This document shows, piece after piece, positions 16,559 to 28,963 of a stretch of DNA of 64,000 nt; position 1 is the first letter of the stretch, and each line of letters starts with the position of its first letter. A program made the position numbers and the translations under genes. Origin of the DNA: Isoptericola dokdonensis DS-3 (GTDB lineage: Bacteria; Actinomycetota; Actinomycetes; Actinomycetales; Cellulomonadaceae); contig NZ_CP014209.1 of the NCBI RefSeq assembly GCF_001636295.1, positions 1,116,001-1,180,000 on the forward strand, given 5' to 3'. A model generated the notes under the pieces. That model was not told the DNA's origin, searched no databases, and saw only the letters and a list, made by a program, of their open reading frames with translations.

Positions 16559-18424
16559 CTACCGGCCGTCGGCGGCGGGACCCGCGTCGCCCTCCGGGTG
16601 CTCGGCCGCCAGCACCGCCCGGGCCCGCACGGTGAGCTGGTCGACCAGGCTCGCCCGCCAGCCCGTCCAGCCGGCCGGGCCGAGGGACGACGCGTCGCAC
16701 TCGGTGAGCGCGCGCAGCGTCTCCAGCAGGTCCCGGCGGTGGTCGACGGCGTCGAGCAGCCTCGCCACGGTGGCCGGGTCGTCCGGGTCCGACGTCGTCG
16801 CGAGCCCCGCGAGCGTCAGGTGGTGCCGCACCAGCAGCTCGACGTCGGCGACGAAGTCCTCGTCGAAACCCATGCGGCGCACGATCGGCCCCACCACCCG
16901 GGCTCCCTCGGTCGAGTGGTCGCTGCTCTGCGCGCCCCGGCGCTTGCCGATGTCGTGCAGGATCGCGGCGACCCCCAGCAGGTCCGCGCGCAGGAGCTCC
17001 GCCGGCACTCCCCGGGCGATCTGCCGCTTGCGCACCGAGGCCACCAGCGCGGCGGTCTCGACGAGGTGCCGGTCGACGGTGTGCCGGTGGATCGCGGCCC
17101 GCTGCGGCTTGTTGCGCACGTCCGCCCACTCGGGGATCCAGGTGGTCACGGCGCCCGCGAGGTCGAGCGCCTCCCAGACGTGCACCTGTGCCGCACCCGA
17201 GCCGAGGAGCGTCAGGAGGTGCCCCCGGGCCGTCGCCGGCCAGGGCGCGGGCACGGGCGGGCACTCGGCGAGGGACTGCATCGTCACGGGTGCCAGCGCG
17301 AGCCCGGTGCGGGCCGCGGTGGCGGCGGCCCGCAGGGACAGCGCCGGGTCCCGGGACGGCACCGCGCTGACCGCGAGCACCAGCTCGCCGTCGTGCTCGA
17401 CCAGCCCCTCGCCCACCGACCGCAGCCGGGGCGGCTGCCGGCGGCCCCGCACCAGCACGGGCCTCTTGGCGGCCGGCCGCTGGAGCGCCTGCCGGGCGCG
17501 CCGGATCGTCGAGTCCAGGGCGAAGGAGATCTCCCGGCCCGCCTCGGCGAGGCTGGCCAGCAGCTCGTCGGGGTCGTCCACCCCGCACAGCGCCGCCACC
17601 TCGTCCAGGTCCGCCAGCAGCAGCTTCGTCGAGCGGCGACCGGTGACCGCCTGCAGCGCGTCGCGCACGTCCAGCAGGTGCGCGTACGCGGTGTCCACCC
17701 GACCGTGCGGACGGTCGGTCAGCCAGGTCGCGGCGAGCGCGGACAGCACCACGGCGTCACGGATGCCGCCGCGCGCGTCCTTGAGATCGGGCTCGATGAG
17801 GTACGCCAGGTCACCGGACCGCTCGGCCCGCTCCTTGACGCTGGACAACAGCTCGGGCAGGCGCCGGCGCGAGGCCGAGCGCCAGTCCGTGAGGATGCCC
17901 GACGCCGCCCGGTGCACCACGACGGCGTCACCGGCGACCGGCTTCACGTCGAGCCAGCCGACCGCCGCCGGCAGGTCGCGCATCGCGAGCTGACGCGTCT
18001 GGTTGAGGGACCGCACCGCGTGGTCGATGTCGACCCCCGAGTCCCACAGCGGGTACCAGAGCCGCTCGGCGATCGTCGCCAGCTCGTCGGGCTTGTGGGT
18101 GCGGCCGTCGTGGACCAGGACGAGGTCGAGGTCGGACAGCGGCCCCAGCTCGCCGCGGCCGAGCGAGCCCACGGCGGCCAGCGCCAGGCCGGTCGGGTCG
18201 ACGTCGGCCGTCGCCTCCGCGTAGAGCGGGCCGAGACGGTCCACGACGAGCTGCTGGAGGGTGGCGCGCCGCGCCACCCCGGAACGCCCCGGACCGGTCA
18301 GGTCCCTGGCCGTGGCGAGAAGGTCCTCGCGCAGCCCCACGACAGGGCCCCGCACCCCGGTTCCGGGGTGCGGGGCCCTGTCGTGAGGCCGTGCAGGACC
18401 GCCCGTGGGAGGAAGGTCGGTCAT
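16559..18424 (-). CDS. glnD: PII uridylyl/adenylyltransferase GlnD, lacking C-terminal ACT domains
   Basis: 621 residues from ATG 18424. GlnD modifies PII in response to nitrogen status. The nucleotidyltransferase motif [18 protein letters not shown] (about 105-125), the central GlnD helical domain and the HD hydrolase motif [10 protein letters not shown] with [11 protein letters not shown] are intact. The protein stops about 100 residues after the HD motif, where usual GlnDs (about 800 residues) carry two glutamine-sensing ACT domains; ffh begins 45 bp on, so they are absent rather than frameshifted away. The first 28 codons span a 23-bp hairpin and no Shine-Dalgarno precedes ATG 18424; GTG 18340 is an alternative start. 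Third gene of amtB-glnB-glnD. Confidence 0.88.
   Translation of the reverse strand: MTDLPPTGGPARPHDRAPHPGTGVRGPVVGLREDLLATARDLTGPGRSGVARRATLQQLVVDRLGPLYAEATADVDPTGLALAAVGSLGRGELGPLSDLDLVLVHDGRTHKPDELATIAERLWYPLWDSGVDIDHAVRSLNQTRQLAMRDLPAAVGWLDVKPVAGDAVVVHRAASGILTDWRSASRRRLPELLSSVKERAERSGDLAYLIEPDLKDARGGIRDAVVLSALAATWLTDRPHGRVDTAYAHLLDVRDALQAVTGRRSTKLLLADLDEVAALCGVDDPDELLASLAEAGREISFALDSTIRRARQALQRPAAKRPVLVRGRRQPPRLRSVGEGLVEHDGELVLAVSAVPSRDPALSLRAAATAARTGLALAPVTMQSLAECPPVPAPWPATARGHLLTLLGSGAAQVHVWEALDLAGAVTTWIPEWADVRNKPQRAAIHRHTVDRHLVETAALVASVRKRQIARGVPAELLRADLLGVAAILHDIGKRRGAQSSDHSTEGARVVGPIVRRMGFDEDFVADVELLVRHHLTLAGLATTSDPDDPATVARLLDAVDHRRDLLETLRALTECDASSLGPAGWTGWRASLVDQLTVRARAVLAAEHPEGDAGPAADGR
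18338..18385 (-). terminator. Long perfect hairpin after glnB, inside the annotated glnD 5' end
   Basis: Perfect 23-bp arms (CACGACAGGGCCCC then GCACCCCGG, and complement) with a 2-nt centre lie 46 bp past the glnB stop. No T-run follows. It is probably a terminator or attenuator reducing glnD relative to amtB-glnB. Confidence 0.7.
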
Positions 18425-18430
18425 CGACGG

Positions 18431-20040
<1,610 letters not shown>

Positions 20041-20121
20041 CTGTCTATCTCCCCTCGCCAGCCCGTGTGGCCGGTCGGGGACTACCGTCTTGGAGCGGCA
20101 TTTCCCCTGAACTGTCCGGGG

Positions 20122-20137
20122 GTTACAGCCGTGTGAC
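20122..20137 (-). promoter_or_regulatory. Possible GlnR-like box upstream of amtB
   Basis: On the minus strand GTCAC and GTAAC are separated by 6 nt, resembling the actinobacterial GlnR half-site pair gTnAC-n6-GaAAC (one mismatch). No second pair at the expected spacing is seen, so this is tentative. Confidence 0.3.
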
Positions 20138-20241
20138 AAGCACCCGCGTCACGTAAACGTTGGGTTTCCGTCCCGCACTGCGAGACGCGGACGGCGGGTC
20201 GTGATCGCACCGTGACCTGACCGTGTCCGGGCCGCGACCTC

Positions 20242-20275
20242 GCGCGCACCGCCCGCTGCACCTCCGGCTCAGCCG
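20242..20275. repeat. 34-bp direct repeat, copy 1
   Basis: Identical to 20330-20363, 88 bp away. This copy is in the amtB-ftsY spacer; the second contains the ftsY stop codon. It looks like a local duplication of the ftsY 3' end. Confidence 0.85.
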
Positions 20276-20329
20276 GGTCCGTGTCGACCGACCCTGCGGC
20301 TCCACGACCGGCGAGCGCCTCGTCCCTCG

Positions 20330-20363
20330 GCGCGCACCGCCCGCTGCACCTCCGGCTCAGCCG
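20330..20363. repeat. 34-bp direct repeat, copy 2 (spans ftsY stop)
   Basis: Second identical copy. It includes the last two codons and stop of ftsY and an internal CGGCTGAGCCG inverted repeat. Confidence 0.85.
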
Positions 20364-21508
20364 AGGAGACCGTCGACGAACTGCTCCGGCACGAACGGCG
20401 CCAGGTCGTCCGGGCCCTCGCCGAGCCCGACGAGCTTCACCGGGACGCCGAGCTGACGCTGGACCGCGACGACGATGCCGCCCTTGGCGGTGCCGTCGAG
20501 CTTGGTCAGCACGATGCCGGTCACGCCGGCGACCTCGCCGAACACCTTGGCCTGCTGCATCCCGTTCTGGCCCGTCGTCGCGTCGAGCACGAGCAGCACC
20601 TCGCCGAGCGGCGCCTCGCGCGTGATGACCCGGGTGATCTTGCCGAGCTCGTCCATGAGGCCCGCCTTGTTCTGCAGCCGGCCCGCGGTGTCGACCAGCA
20701 CGACGTCCGCGCCGTCGGCGACGCCCCGACGCACCGCGTCGAAGGCGACCGCGGCCGGGTCCGCACCGTCGGCGTGGGAACGCACCGTCGGGACGCCCAC
20801 CCGCGAGCCCCACGTCTGGAGCTGGTCGGCGGCGGCCGCGCGGAACGTGTCCGCGGCACCGAGCACGACGCTGCGGTCCTCCGCGACGAGCACGCGCGCG
20901 AGCTTGCCGACCGTGGTGGTCTTGCCCGTGCCGTTCACGCCGACGACGAGCATCACGGCGGGCTTCGTCACGCCGTCGACCACGGGGCGCTCCAGGGCGA
21001 GCGTCCGGTCGAGCGTCGGGTCGACGACGCGCAGCAGCTCCTCGCGCAGCAGCTCGCGCACGGCACCCGGCTCCCGCACGCCCAGCACCCGCACCCGCGT
21101 GCGCAGCGCCTCGAGCAGCTCCTCCGCGGGGCCGGGGCCCAGGTCGGCCAGGAGCAGGGTCTCCTCGATCTCGTCCCAGTCGTCCTCGGTGAGGTGGTCG
21201 CGGGACAGCACGCTCAGCAGGCGCGCGCCCAGCGGGGAGCCCGACCGGGCCAGCCGGTCGCGCAGCCGCACCATCCGCCCCGACGCAGGCTCGGGCACCT
21301 CGACCGGCGGCGCCGCGACCTCCGGGGTGGCGTCGGCTCCCGTCGCCTCGGCGGCCGCACCGTCAGGCGGCGCGACGACACCGGGCTCCGGGGACTCGTC
21401 GAGGGTCGCGGCGCCCCGGCCGCGACGACGGGGGACGACGAACGCGGTCGTGGCGCCCGCCACGACCAGGACGCCGAGAAGGATCCAGAGCCAGGAAAAG
21501 TCGGTCAC
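20357..21508 (-). CDS. ftsY: Signal recognition particle receptor FtsY
   Basis: 383 residues. N-terminal membrane segment (WLWILLGVLVVAGATTAFVV) followed by a linker rich in Pro, Ala and Glu (about 30-75), as in actinobacterial FtsY that anchor directly. The NG domain has G1 VVGVNGTGKTTTVGKLA, DTFRAAAADQL, G3 LVDTAGRLQNK, G4 LTKLDGTAKGG and LGEGPDDLAPF. It receives the Ffh-ribosome complex at the membrane. GTG start at 21508. Its stop codon lies inside a repeat shared with the downstream spacer. It is downstream of smc and a small membrane-protein gene. Confidence 0.96.
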   Translation of the reverse strand: MTDFSWLWILLGVLVVAGATTAFVVPRRRGRGAATLDESPEPGVVAPPDGAAAEATGADATPEVAAPPVEVPEPASGRMVRLRDRLARSGSPLGARLLSVLSRDHLTEDDWDEIEETLLLADLGPGPAEELLEALRTRVRVLGVREPGAVRELLREELLRVVDPTLDRTLALERPVVDGVTKPAVMLVVGVNGTGKTTTVGKLARVLVAEDRSVVLGAADTFRAAAADQLQTWGSRVGVPTVRSHADGADPAAVAFDAVRRGVADGADVVLVDTAGRLQNKAGLMDELGKITRVITREAPLGEVLLVLDATTGQNGMQQAKVFGEVAGVTGIVLTKLDGTAKGGIVVAVQRQLGVPVKLVGLGEGPDDLAPFVPEQFVDGLLG

Positions 21509-21569
21509 GGTGCCCCAGTCTCCCAGACGCCCGGCGCCGCGTCGTCAGGTCGCGGCCGTCCCCGTGGGG

Positions 21570-21914
21570 TCAGGCGTCCGCGCGGCCCACGGCCGACGGC
21601 GGGTGGTGCGGCAGCCGCACCCGGCCCTGCGCACGGTGCAGCACGTCGGTGAGCTCCTCGGCGTCGACGTAGCCCGGCGCGTCCTCGACGTTCGCGGCGA
21701 AGAAGTCGTCCATGTCGGTGTCCACCGACTTCGGCACCGCCCCGCGGTGCCGGCGCAGGCCGCCGCGGAAGTCGCGCAGGAACGCGCGCGCACCACGGAC
21801 GTCGTCGTCGCCCTCGCGGCGCTCCATGACGCTCGCCACGAGGAACACGGCCCCCGCGAGCAGGAGCGTGACGACGAGCCAGACGACGAACGTGACCATG
21901 TCCACCATTCTCAC
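21570..21914 (-). CDS. Small single-span membrane protein of unknown function
   Basis: 114 residues. One N-terminal membrane helix (VTFVVWLVVTLLLAGAVFLVASV) is followed by a charged cytoplasmic tail with DDVRGARAFLRDFRGG and ending PSAVGRADA. I do not recognise a family. GTG 21914 overlaps the smc stop (GTGA), implying coupling; ATG 21908 is another start. Being between smc and ftsY, it may be co-expressed with them. Confidence 0.7.
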   Translation of the reverse strand: MRMVDMVTFVVWLVVTLLLAGAVFLVASVMERREGDDDVRGARAFLRDFRGGLRRHRGAVPKSVDTDMDDFFAANVEDAPGYVDAEELTDVLHRAQGRVRLPHHPPSAVGRADA

Positions 21915-24900
21915 CCTGCCTCGGCGGTTTCACGCAGGCGCTGGGAGATGACCGTCGTCACACCGTCCCCGCGCATGGTCACGCCGTACAGGGCGTCGGC
22001 GACCTCCATCGTGCGCTTCTGGTGCGTGATGACGATCAGCTGGGAGTCCTCCTGCAGCTCGCGGAAGATGTCCAGCAGCCTGCCCAGGTTGACGTCGTCG
22101 AGCGCGGCCTCGACCTCGTCCATGACGTAGAAGGGGCTGGGCCGCGCCTTGAAGATGGCCACCAGGAAGGCGACCGCCGTGAGGGACCGCTCCCCGCCCG
22201 ACAGCAGGGAGAGCCGCTTGACCTTCTTGCCCGCGGGTCGCGCCTCGACCTCGATGCCGGTCGTGAGCAGGTCCCCGGGATCGGTGAGCACGAGCCGTCC
22301 CTCCCCGCCGGGGAAGAGCCGGGCGAACACGCGCTCGAACTGCGCCGCGGTGTCCTGGTAGGCCTCGGCGAACACCTGCTGCACGCGGTCGTCGATCTCG
22401 GAGACGATGTGCAGCAGGTCCTCGCGGGACTTCTTGAGGTCCGCGAGCTGGGTGGCGAGGAACTGGTGCCGTTCCTCCAGGGCGGCGAACTCCTCCAGCG
22501 CCAGCGGGTTGACCGTGCCGATGCGGCGCAGCGCCTTCTCCGCGGCGGCGAGCCGCTTCTCCTGCTCGGCGCGCACGTACGGCACGGGTGCGGGGTCGGG
22601 GTCGTCGTCGGCGGCGCCCTCGGGTCGCGGCACGGGCACGTCGTGGTGCGGCCCGAACTCCTCGACGAGCAGGTCGGGGTCGGTGCCGAGCTCGTCCACG
22701 GCCCGGCCGCGCAGCTGCTCCCAGCGCGCGAGCTGGGCGGCGCGGGCCACCTCGTCGCGGTGCGCGGCGTCGGTGAGGTCACGCAGCTCGCGGGTGTGCC
22801 GGTCGACGTCGCCACGGGTCCGGGCGACCTCCTGGCCGGCCGTCCCCCGGTCGGCCTCGGCGGAGGCCCGCTCGTCCGCGACCCGGTCGAGGGAGGCCGC
22901 CAGCGCCGCGAGCACGACGTCGGTGTCGGCGCGGACCTCGGCGGCCCGGCGCGCCTGCCCGGCCCGGCGGCGGGCCCGCTCGGCGGCCTGGGCGCGGGCC
23001 TGTCGCTCCTGCTCGGCGGCGCGGGCCAGGCCCTGGGCGCGGCCGGCCACGGCGCGGGCGCGCTCCTCGGCGGTGCGCAGCGCGAGCCGGGACTCCGTCT
23101 CCGCCTGGCGCGCCCCGGTGGCCGCCGCCTGGGCGGCGTCGCGGGCGGCGGCCTGCCGGGCGAGGTCGTCCTCCGACCCGGCGGGCTCCGCCTGGGCCAC
23201 CTCGAGCCGCCGGACGAGGTCGGCCAGCTCGGTCTCGTCGGCGGCGCGGCGAGCCTGGACGGCCTCCACGGCCTGCCGGTGCCGGTCCGCCTCGGTCTGC
23301 GCGGCGCGGCGGGCGGCGCCCAGCGTGCCGAGCTGCTCGGCCACCGCGGCCATCGCCGCGTCCGACTCGTGCAGGCGGGCGAGGGTGGCGTCGTGCCGGT
23401 CCTGCGCCTGTGCCGCCGCGGCGCGGGCGTCGACGAGCCCGGCCACGCACCGCTCGGCGCGGGCGAGCGCGTCCTGCAGTCCCGCGCGCGCCTCGTCGAG
23501 CGCGCCGGTGAGGTGCAGCACGCTCGGCGCCGCGGCCGAGCCGCCGGACGCACGCGTGGCGGTGAGCAGGTCACCGGCGCGGGTCACGACCACCCGGCCG
23601 GGCTCCGCGGTGAGGAGCGCGCGGGCCTCGGCGAGGTCCTCCACGACGACGACGTCCGCGAGCAGGGACCGCAGCGCGGAGGCCGCCGGGCCGGAGGCGG
23701 TGACGACGTCGAGGACGGCCCGCCCGGACGCCGGCGCGGACGCCACGACAGGGGCGTGGTCCCCGCCGACGACGATCCCGGCCCGGCCCGCGTCGTCGTC
23801 GCGCAGGGTGCGGATCGCATCGACGGCCGCGCCGAGGGACTCGACCGCGACGGCGTCGGCGAGCGGCCCGAGCGCGGCGGCGACGGCGGCCTCGTAGCCG
23901 GGCTCGACGCCGAGCAGAGCGGCCACGGAGCCGAGCACCCCGTGCTGGTCGCCCGCGAGGAGCGCGCCCGCACCGTCCTTGCGGTCCAGGCTGAGCTCGA
24001 GCGCCTCCACCCGCGCCGACCAGGTCGCGCGGTCGGTCTCCGCGGCGGCGGCCTCCGCCTCCAGCGCGGCGACGGCCTCCGTGGCCCGGTCGAGCGCGTC
24101 GGCGGCGGCCTCGTGCTCGGCGTCCAGGCCCGCCTCGCCCGCCTCGGCGCCGGTGACCTCCGACTCCAGGGCGGCGAACTCCCCCGCAGCGGCCTCGGCG
24201 CGGCGTTCTGCCTCGCCGAGCTGTTCGCGCACCCGCTCGAGCTCGGCGTCCGCGGACTCGACGCGGCTGCGCCGCGTGGCGACCTGCCCGGCGAGGCGGG
24301 CCAGGCCCTCGCGGCGGTCCGCCGCGCCGCGCAGCAGCGTGGCCACCTCCCGCTCGGCGTCCGCGGCGGCGCGCTCGGCCTGCGCCCGGGCAGACTCGGC
24401 GTCGCCGAGCGCGGCGCGGGCGATCTCCACCTCGCGCGTCAGCTCGGCCTCGGAAGCACGGGCGCGTTCGGCCTGCGCCTCCAGCGCGTCGGGGTCCTGC
24501 CCCTGGTGGGCGGGCTCGGCGACCCCGAGCAGGCGGACGCGCTCGTCGGCGAGCGACGCGACGCCGCGCAGCCGCTCCCGCACGGCCACCAGCCCGTGGT
24601 ACGTGTCGTTGGCGGCGGCCGCCGCCCGGGAGGCGCGGGCCGCGTCCACCTCGGCGCGCGCCAGCCGCGACCGGGCGTCGTCGAGCGCCTCCTGCGTCGC
24701 CTCCCGGCGCTCGGCGAGCGCCGCCTCGTCGGCCCGTTCCTGGTCGAGCCGCGCGCCGAGCTGTGCCAGGTCGTCGGCGAGCAGGCGGGCACGGGCGTCG
24801 CGCAGGTCCGCCTGCACGACACGTGCCCGGCGCGCGGCCTCCGCCTGCCGGCCGAGCGGCCCGAGCTGACGGCGCAGCTCGGTGGTGAGGTCGGTGAGGC

Positions 24901-25468
24901 GGGCCAGGTTGCCCTGCATCGCCTCCAGCTTGCGCAGCGCCTTCTCCTTGCGCTTGCGGTGCTTGAGGACCCCGGCGGCCTCCTCGACGAACCCGCGCCG
25001 GTCCTCCGGGGTGGCGCGCAGGACGGCGTCGAGCTGCCCCTGACCCACCACGACGTGCATCTCCCGGCCGATGCCGGAGTCGCTGAGGAGCTCCTGGATG
25101 TCGAGCAGGCGGCAGCCGCTGCCGTTGATCGCGTACTCCGACCCGCCGCTGCGGAACAGGGTGCGCGAGATCGTGACCTCGGTGTACTCGATCGGGAGGG
25201 CGCCGTCGGTGTTGTCGATGGTGAGCGCGACCTCGGCCCGGCCGAGCGGGGGGCGACCCGACGTCCCGGCGAAGATGACGTCCTCCATCTTGCCGCCGCG
25301 CAGCGACTTGGCGCCCTGCTCCCCCATCACCCACGACAGGGCGTCGACGACGTTCGACTTGCCCGAGCCGTTGGGGCCCACCACGCACGTGATGCCCGGC
25401 TCGAAGCTCAGCGTCGTCGCCGAGGCGAACGACTTGAAGCCCCGGAGCGTGAGCGTCTTGAGGTGCAC
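21911..25468 (-). CDS. smc: Chromosome segregation protein SMC
   Basis: 1185 residues, full length. SMC with ScpAB compacts and segregates the origin region. The N-terminal ABC half has VVGPNGSGKSNVVDALSWVMGEQGAKSLRGGKMEDVIFAG split across positions 32-70; two long coiled coils (about 170-500 and 660-990, rich in Ala, Arg and Glu) flank a hinge around LLGVEPGYEAAVAAALGPL. The C-terminal half has LSGGERSLTAVAFLVAIF (signature) and PFYVMDEVEAALDD (Walker B). GTG start at 25468 with TACGCT six bases upstream, so the transcript is probably leaderless. Confidence 0.97.
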   Translation of the reverse strand: MHLKTLTLRGFKSFASATTLSFEPGITCVVGPNGSGKSNVVDALSWVMGEQGAKSLRGGKMEDVIFAGTSGRPPLGRAEVALTIDNTDGALPIEYTEVTISRTLFRSGGSEYAINGSGCRLLDIQELLSDSGIGREMHVVVGQGQLDAVLRATPEDRRGFVEEAAGVLKHRKRKEKALRKLEAMQGNLARLTDLTTELRRQLGPLGRQAEAARRARVVQADLRDARARLLADDLAQLGARLDQERADEAALAERREATQEALDDARSRLARAEVDAARASRAAAAANDTYHGLVAVRERLRGVASLADERVRLLGVAEPAHQGQDPDALEAQAERARASEAELTREVEIARAALGDAESARAQAERAAADAEREVATLLRGAADRREGLARLAGQVATRRSRVESADAELERVREQLGEAERRAEAAAGEFAALESEVTGAEAGEAGLDAEHEAAADALDRATEAVAALEAEAAAAETDRATWSARVEALELSLDRKDGAGALLAGDQHGVLGSVAALLGVEPGYEAAVAAALGPLADAVAVESLGAAVDAIRTLRDDDAGRAGIVVGGDHAPVVASAPASGRAVLDVVTASGPAASALRSLLADVVVVEDLAEARALLTAEPGRVVVTRAGDLLTATRASGGSAAAPSVLHLTGALDEARAGLQDALARAERCVAGLVDARAAAAQAQDRHDATLARLHESDAAMAAVAEQLGTLGAARRAAQTEADRHRQAVEAVQARRAADETELADLVRRLEVAQAEPAGSEDDLARQAAARDAAQAAATGARQAETESRLALRTAEERARAVAGRAQGLARAAEQERQARAQAAERARRRAGQARRAAEVRADTDVVLAALAASLDRVADERASAEADRGTAGQEVARTRGDVDRHTRELRDLTDAAHRDEVARAAQLARWEQLRGRAVDELGTDPDLLVEEFGPHHDVPVPRPEGAADDDPDPAPVPYVRAEQEKRLAAAEKALRRIGTVNPLALEEFAALEERHQFLATQLADLKKSREDLLHIVSEIDDRVQQVFAEAYQDTAAQFERVFARLFPGGEGRLVLTDPGDLLTTGIEVEARPAGKKVKRLSLLSGGERSLTAVAFLVAIFKARPSPFYVMDEVEAALDDVNLGRLLDIFRELQEDSQLIVITHQKRTMEVADALYGVTMRGDGVTTVISQRLRETAEAG

Positions 25469-25474
25469 CCGCCG

Positions 25475-25480
25475 AGCGTA
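25475..25480 (-). promoter_or_regulatory. -10 hexamer of smc (leaderless)
   Basis: Minus-strand TACGCT, 6 nt before the GTG start codon at 25468. Confidence 0.55.
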
Positions 25481-25533
25481 GCCGCCGCGGGCCGCGGTTC
25501 CGCGCAGGCGGGCCGGTGTTCCGGGAACGGCGA

Positions 25534-25587
25534 GGGCGGGGCCCCGGCGTCGCCGACCGCTGCGGGTCGACGACCGGGACCCCGCCC
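25534..25587 (-). terminator. Imperfect hairpin after ndk
   Basis: 14-bp arms with one mismatch (GGGCGGGGCCCCGG against CCGGGACCCCGCCC) and a 26-nt loop lie 15 bp past the ndk stop. Likely terminator before smc. Confidence 0.55.
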
Positions 25588-25601
25588 AGGTCGACGGTCG
25601 G

Positions 25602-26048
25602 TCAGGCGGCGGTCTGCGGGAACCACAGGCCGATCTCGCGCGCGGCCGACTCGGGCGAGTCCGACCCGTGCACGAGGTTCTGCTGGACCTTGAGGCCCCA
25701 GTCGCGGCCGAGGTCGCCGCGGATGGTGCCGGGCGCGGCGGCGGTCGGGTCGGTCGCGCCCGCGAGGGAGCGGAACCCCGCGATGACGCCCTGGCCCTCG
25801 GCCACGACCGCCAGGACGGGCCCGGAGAGCATGAACTCCACGAGGGGCGCGTAGAACGGCTTGCCCTCGTGCTCGGCGTAGTGCTGCGCGAGCAGCTCGG
25901 GGGTCGCGTGCTTCAGCTCGACGGCCGCGAGCGTGTAGCCCTTGGCCTCGATGCGCCGCAGGATCTCGCCGGACAGGCCCCGGCGGACGCCGTCGGGCTT
26001 GACGAGGACGAGCGTGCACTCGACGGTGACGGTGGTCGGTTCGGTCAT
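25602..26048 (-). CDS. ndk: Nucleoside diphosphate kinase
   Basis: 148 residues, usual length. It balances NTP and dNTP pools through a phosphohistidine intermediate. [19 protein letters not shown] (N-terminal strand), [24 protein letters not shown] and the active-site His in [12 protein letters not shown] are all present. ATG 26048 is preceded 7 nt upstream by TAGGGT, so a leaderless start; an upstream in-frame start three codons earlier is less likely. It sits next to DUF4233 as in many actinobacteria. Confidence 0.97.
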   Translation of the reverse strand: MTEPTTVTVECTLVLVKPDGVRRGLSGEILRRIEAKGYTLAAVELKHATPELLAQHYAEHEGKPFYAPLVEFMLSGPVLAVVAEGQGVIAGFRSLAGATDPTAAAPGTIRGDLGRDWGLKVQQNLVHGSDSPESAAREIGLWFPQTAA

Positions 26049-26055
26049 GCGGACC

Positions 26056-26061
26056 ACCCTA
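26056..26061 (-). promoter_or_regulatory. -10 hexamer of ndk (leaderless)
   Basis: Minus-strand TAGGGT, 7 nt before the ATG at 26048. Confidence 0.5.
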
Positions 26062-26121
26062 TCGGCGCACCGGTGCCCGGCCGGACCCGGGCCGGCCCGC
26101 GAACGGGTCGGACGGGCGGCC

Positions 26122-28304
<2,183 letters not shown>

Positions 28305-28907
28305 TCAGGGGGCGAAGACGGCGCCGAGCTGGTCCAGCACGGACCGGACGTGGTCGCCGACGTCGCCGGTGCGGCCGTCGCGGTCCCAGTCGTCCATCGC
28401 GGCGCGGGCCACGAAGAAGACGACCATGGTGCAGGTGTCGGCCGACGCCGGGAGCGGGACGACGCCGGAGCGCCGTTCGAAGAGCGCGACGACCTGGGAC
28501 TTGTGCCGCTCGAACCAGGCGAAGTGCCGCCCGAGCAGGCGGGGCTCGCGCTGGAGGATCTCGAGGGTCTGGGCGGCGGCGTCCGGGCCGTGGCCGACGA
28601 GGGCGTCGAGGAGCCCCCGCACGAGCGGGTCGAGGTCGGTGAGCAGGCGGCCGGTGGGGCCGCCGCCGACGAAGGTCTCGCGCACGTGCGTGTCGAGGTC
28701 GAACGAGCCCTGGCCGAGCACGGCGTCGTCCTTGGACTCGTAGTAGTTGAAGAAGGTGCGCGGCGAGATGCCGGCCTCGGTGGCGATGTCCTCGACCGTC
28801 ACCGCGTCGAGGCCGCGGTCGAGCACGAGCCGCTGGGCGGCCTCGACGATGGCCTCGGCGCGGGCGCGCTTCTTGCGCTCGCGCAGTCCGGTGGGGTCGG
28901 GGGTCAC
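28305..28907 (-). CDS. TetR-family transcriptional regulator
   Basis: 200 residues from GTG 28907. The N-terminal HTH domain reads ERKKRARAEAIVEAA, VTVEDIATEAGISPRTFFNYYESKDDAV, a typical TetR recognition helix. The C-terminal ligand domain (about 75-200) has no identifiable specificity. The longer in-frame start at 28943 would place a palindromic operator inside the coding region. GTG 28907 instead sits exactly where a transcript from TTGACT-18-CAGAAT would begin, so the mRNA is predicted leaderless and self-repressed. The MFS gene follows in the same direction. Confidence 0.9.
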   Translation of the reverse strand: MTPDPTGLRERKKRARAEAIVEAAQRLVLDRGLDAVTVEDIATEAGISPRTFFNYYESKDDAVLGQGSFDLDTHVRETFVGGGPTGRLLTDLDPLVRGLLDALVGHGPDAAAQTLEILQREPRLLGRHFAWFERHKSQVVALFERRSGVVPLPASADTCTMVVFFVARAAMDDWDRDGRTGDVGDHVRSVLDQLGAVFAP

Positions 28908-28913
28908 CCGGAT

Positions 28914-28943
28914 ATTCTGCACGCGCTGCAACTTTGCAGTCAA
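28914..28943 (-). promoter_or_regulatory. tetR promoter
   Basis: Minus-strand -35 TTGACT (28938-28943), 18-bp spacer and -10 CAGAAT (28914-28919); six bases later comes GTG 28907. The operator overlaps both elements. Confidence 0.6.
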
Positions 28944-28950
28944 TGCAGAA
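28915..28950. promoter_or_regulatory. Nested palindromic operator of the TetR regulator
   Basis: 36-bp symmetric site: outer arms TTCTGCA and TGCAGAA, then 4-nt spacers, then inner arms CTGCAA and TTGCAG around a central CT. All arm bases pair. It covers the tetR promoter and is the obvious candidate for autorepression; two dimers could bind. Confidence 0.75.
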
Positions 28951-28963
28951 AGTGTGACGTGCG

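Noticed and set aside
22022..25693. A plus-strand open frame of over 1200 codons opposite smc
   Set aside because: Mirror of the smc coding sequence; low-complexity composition and no start signal.
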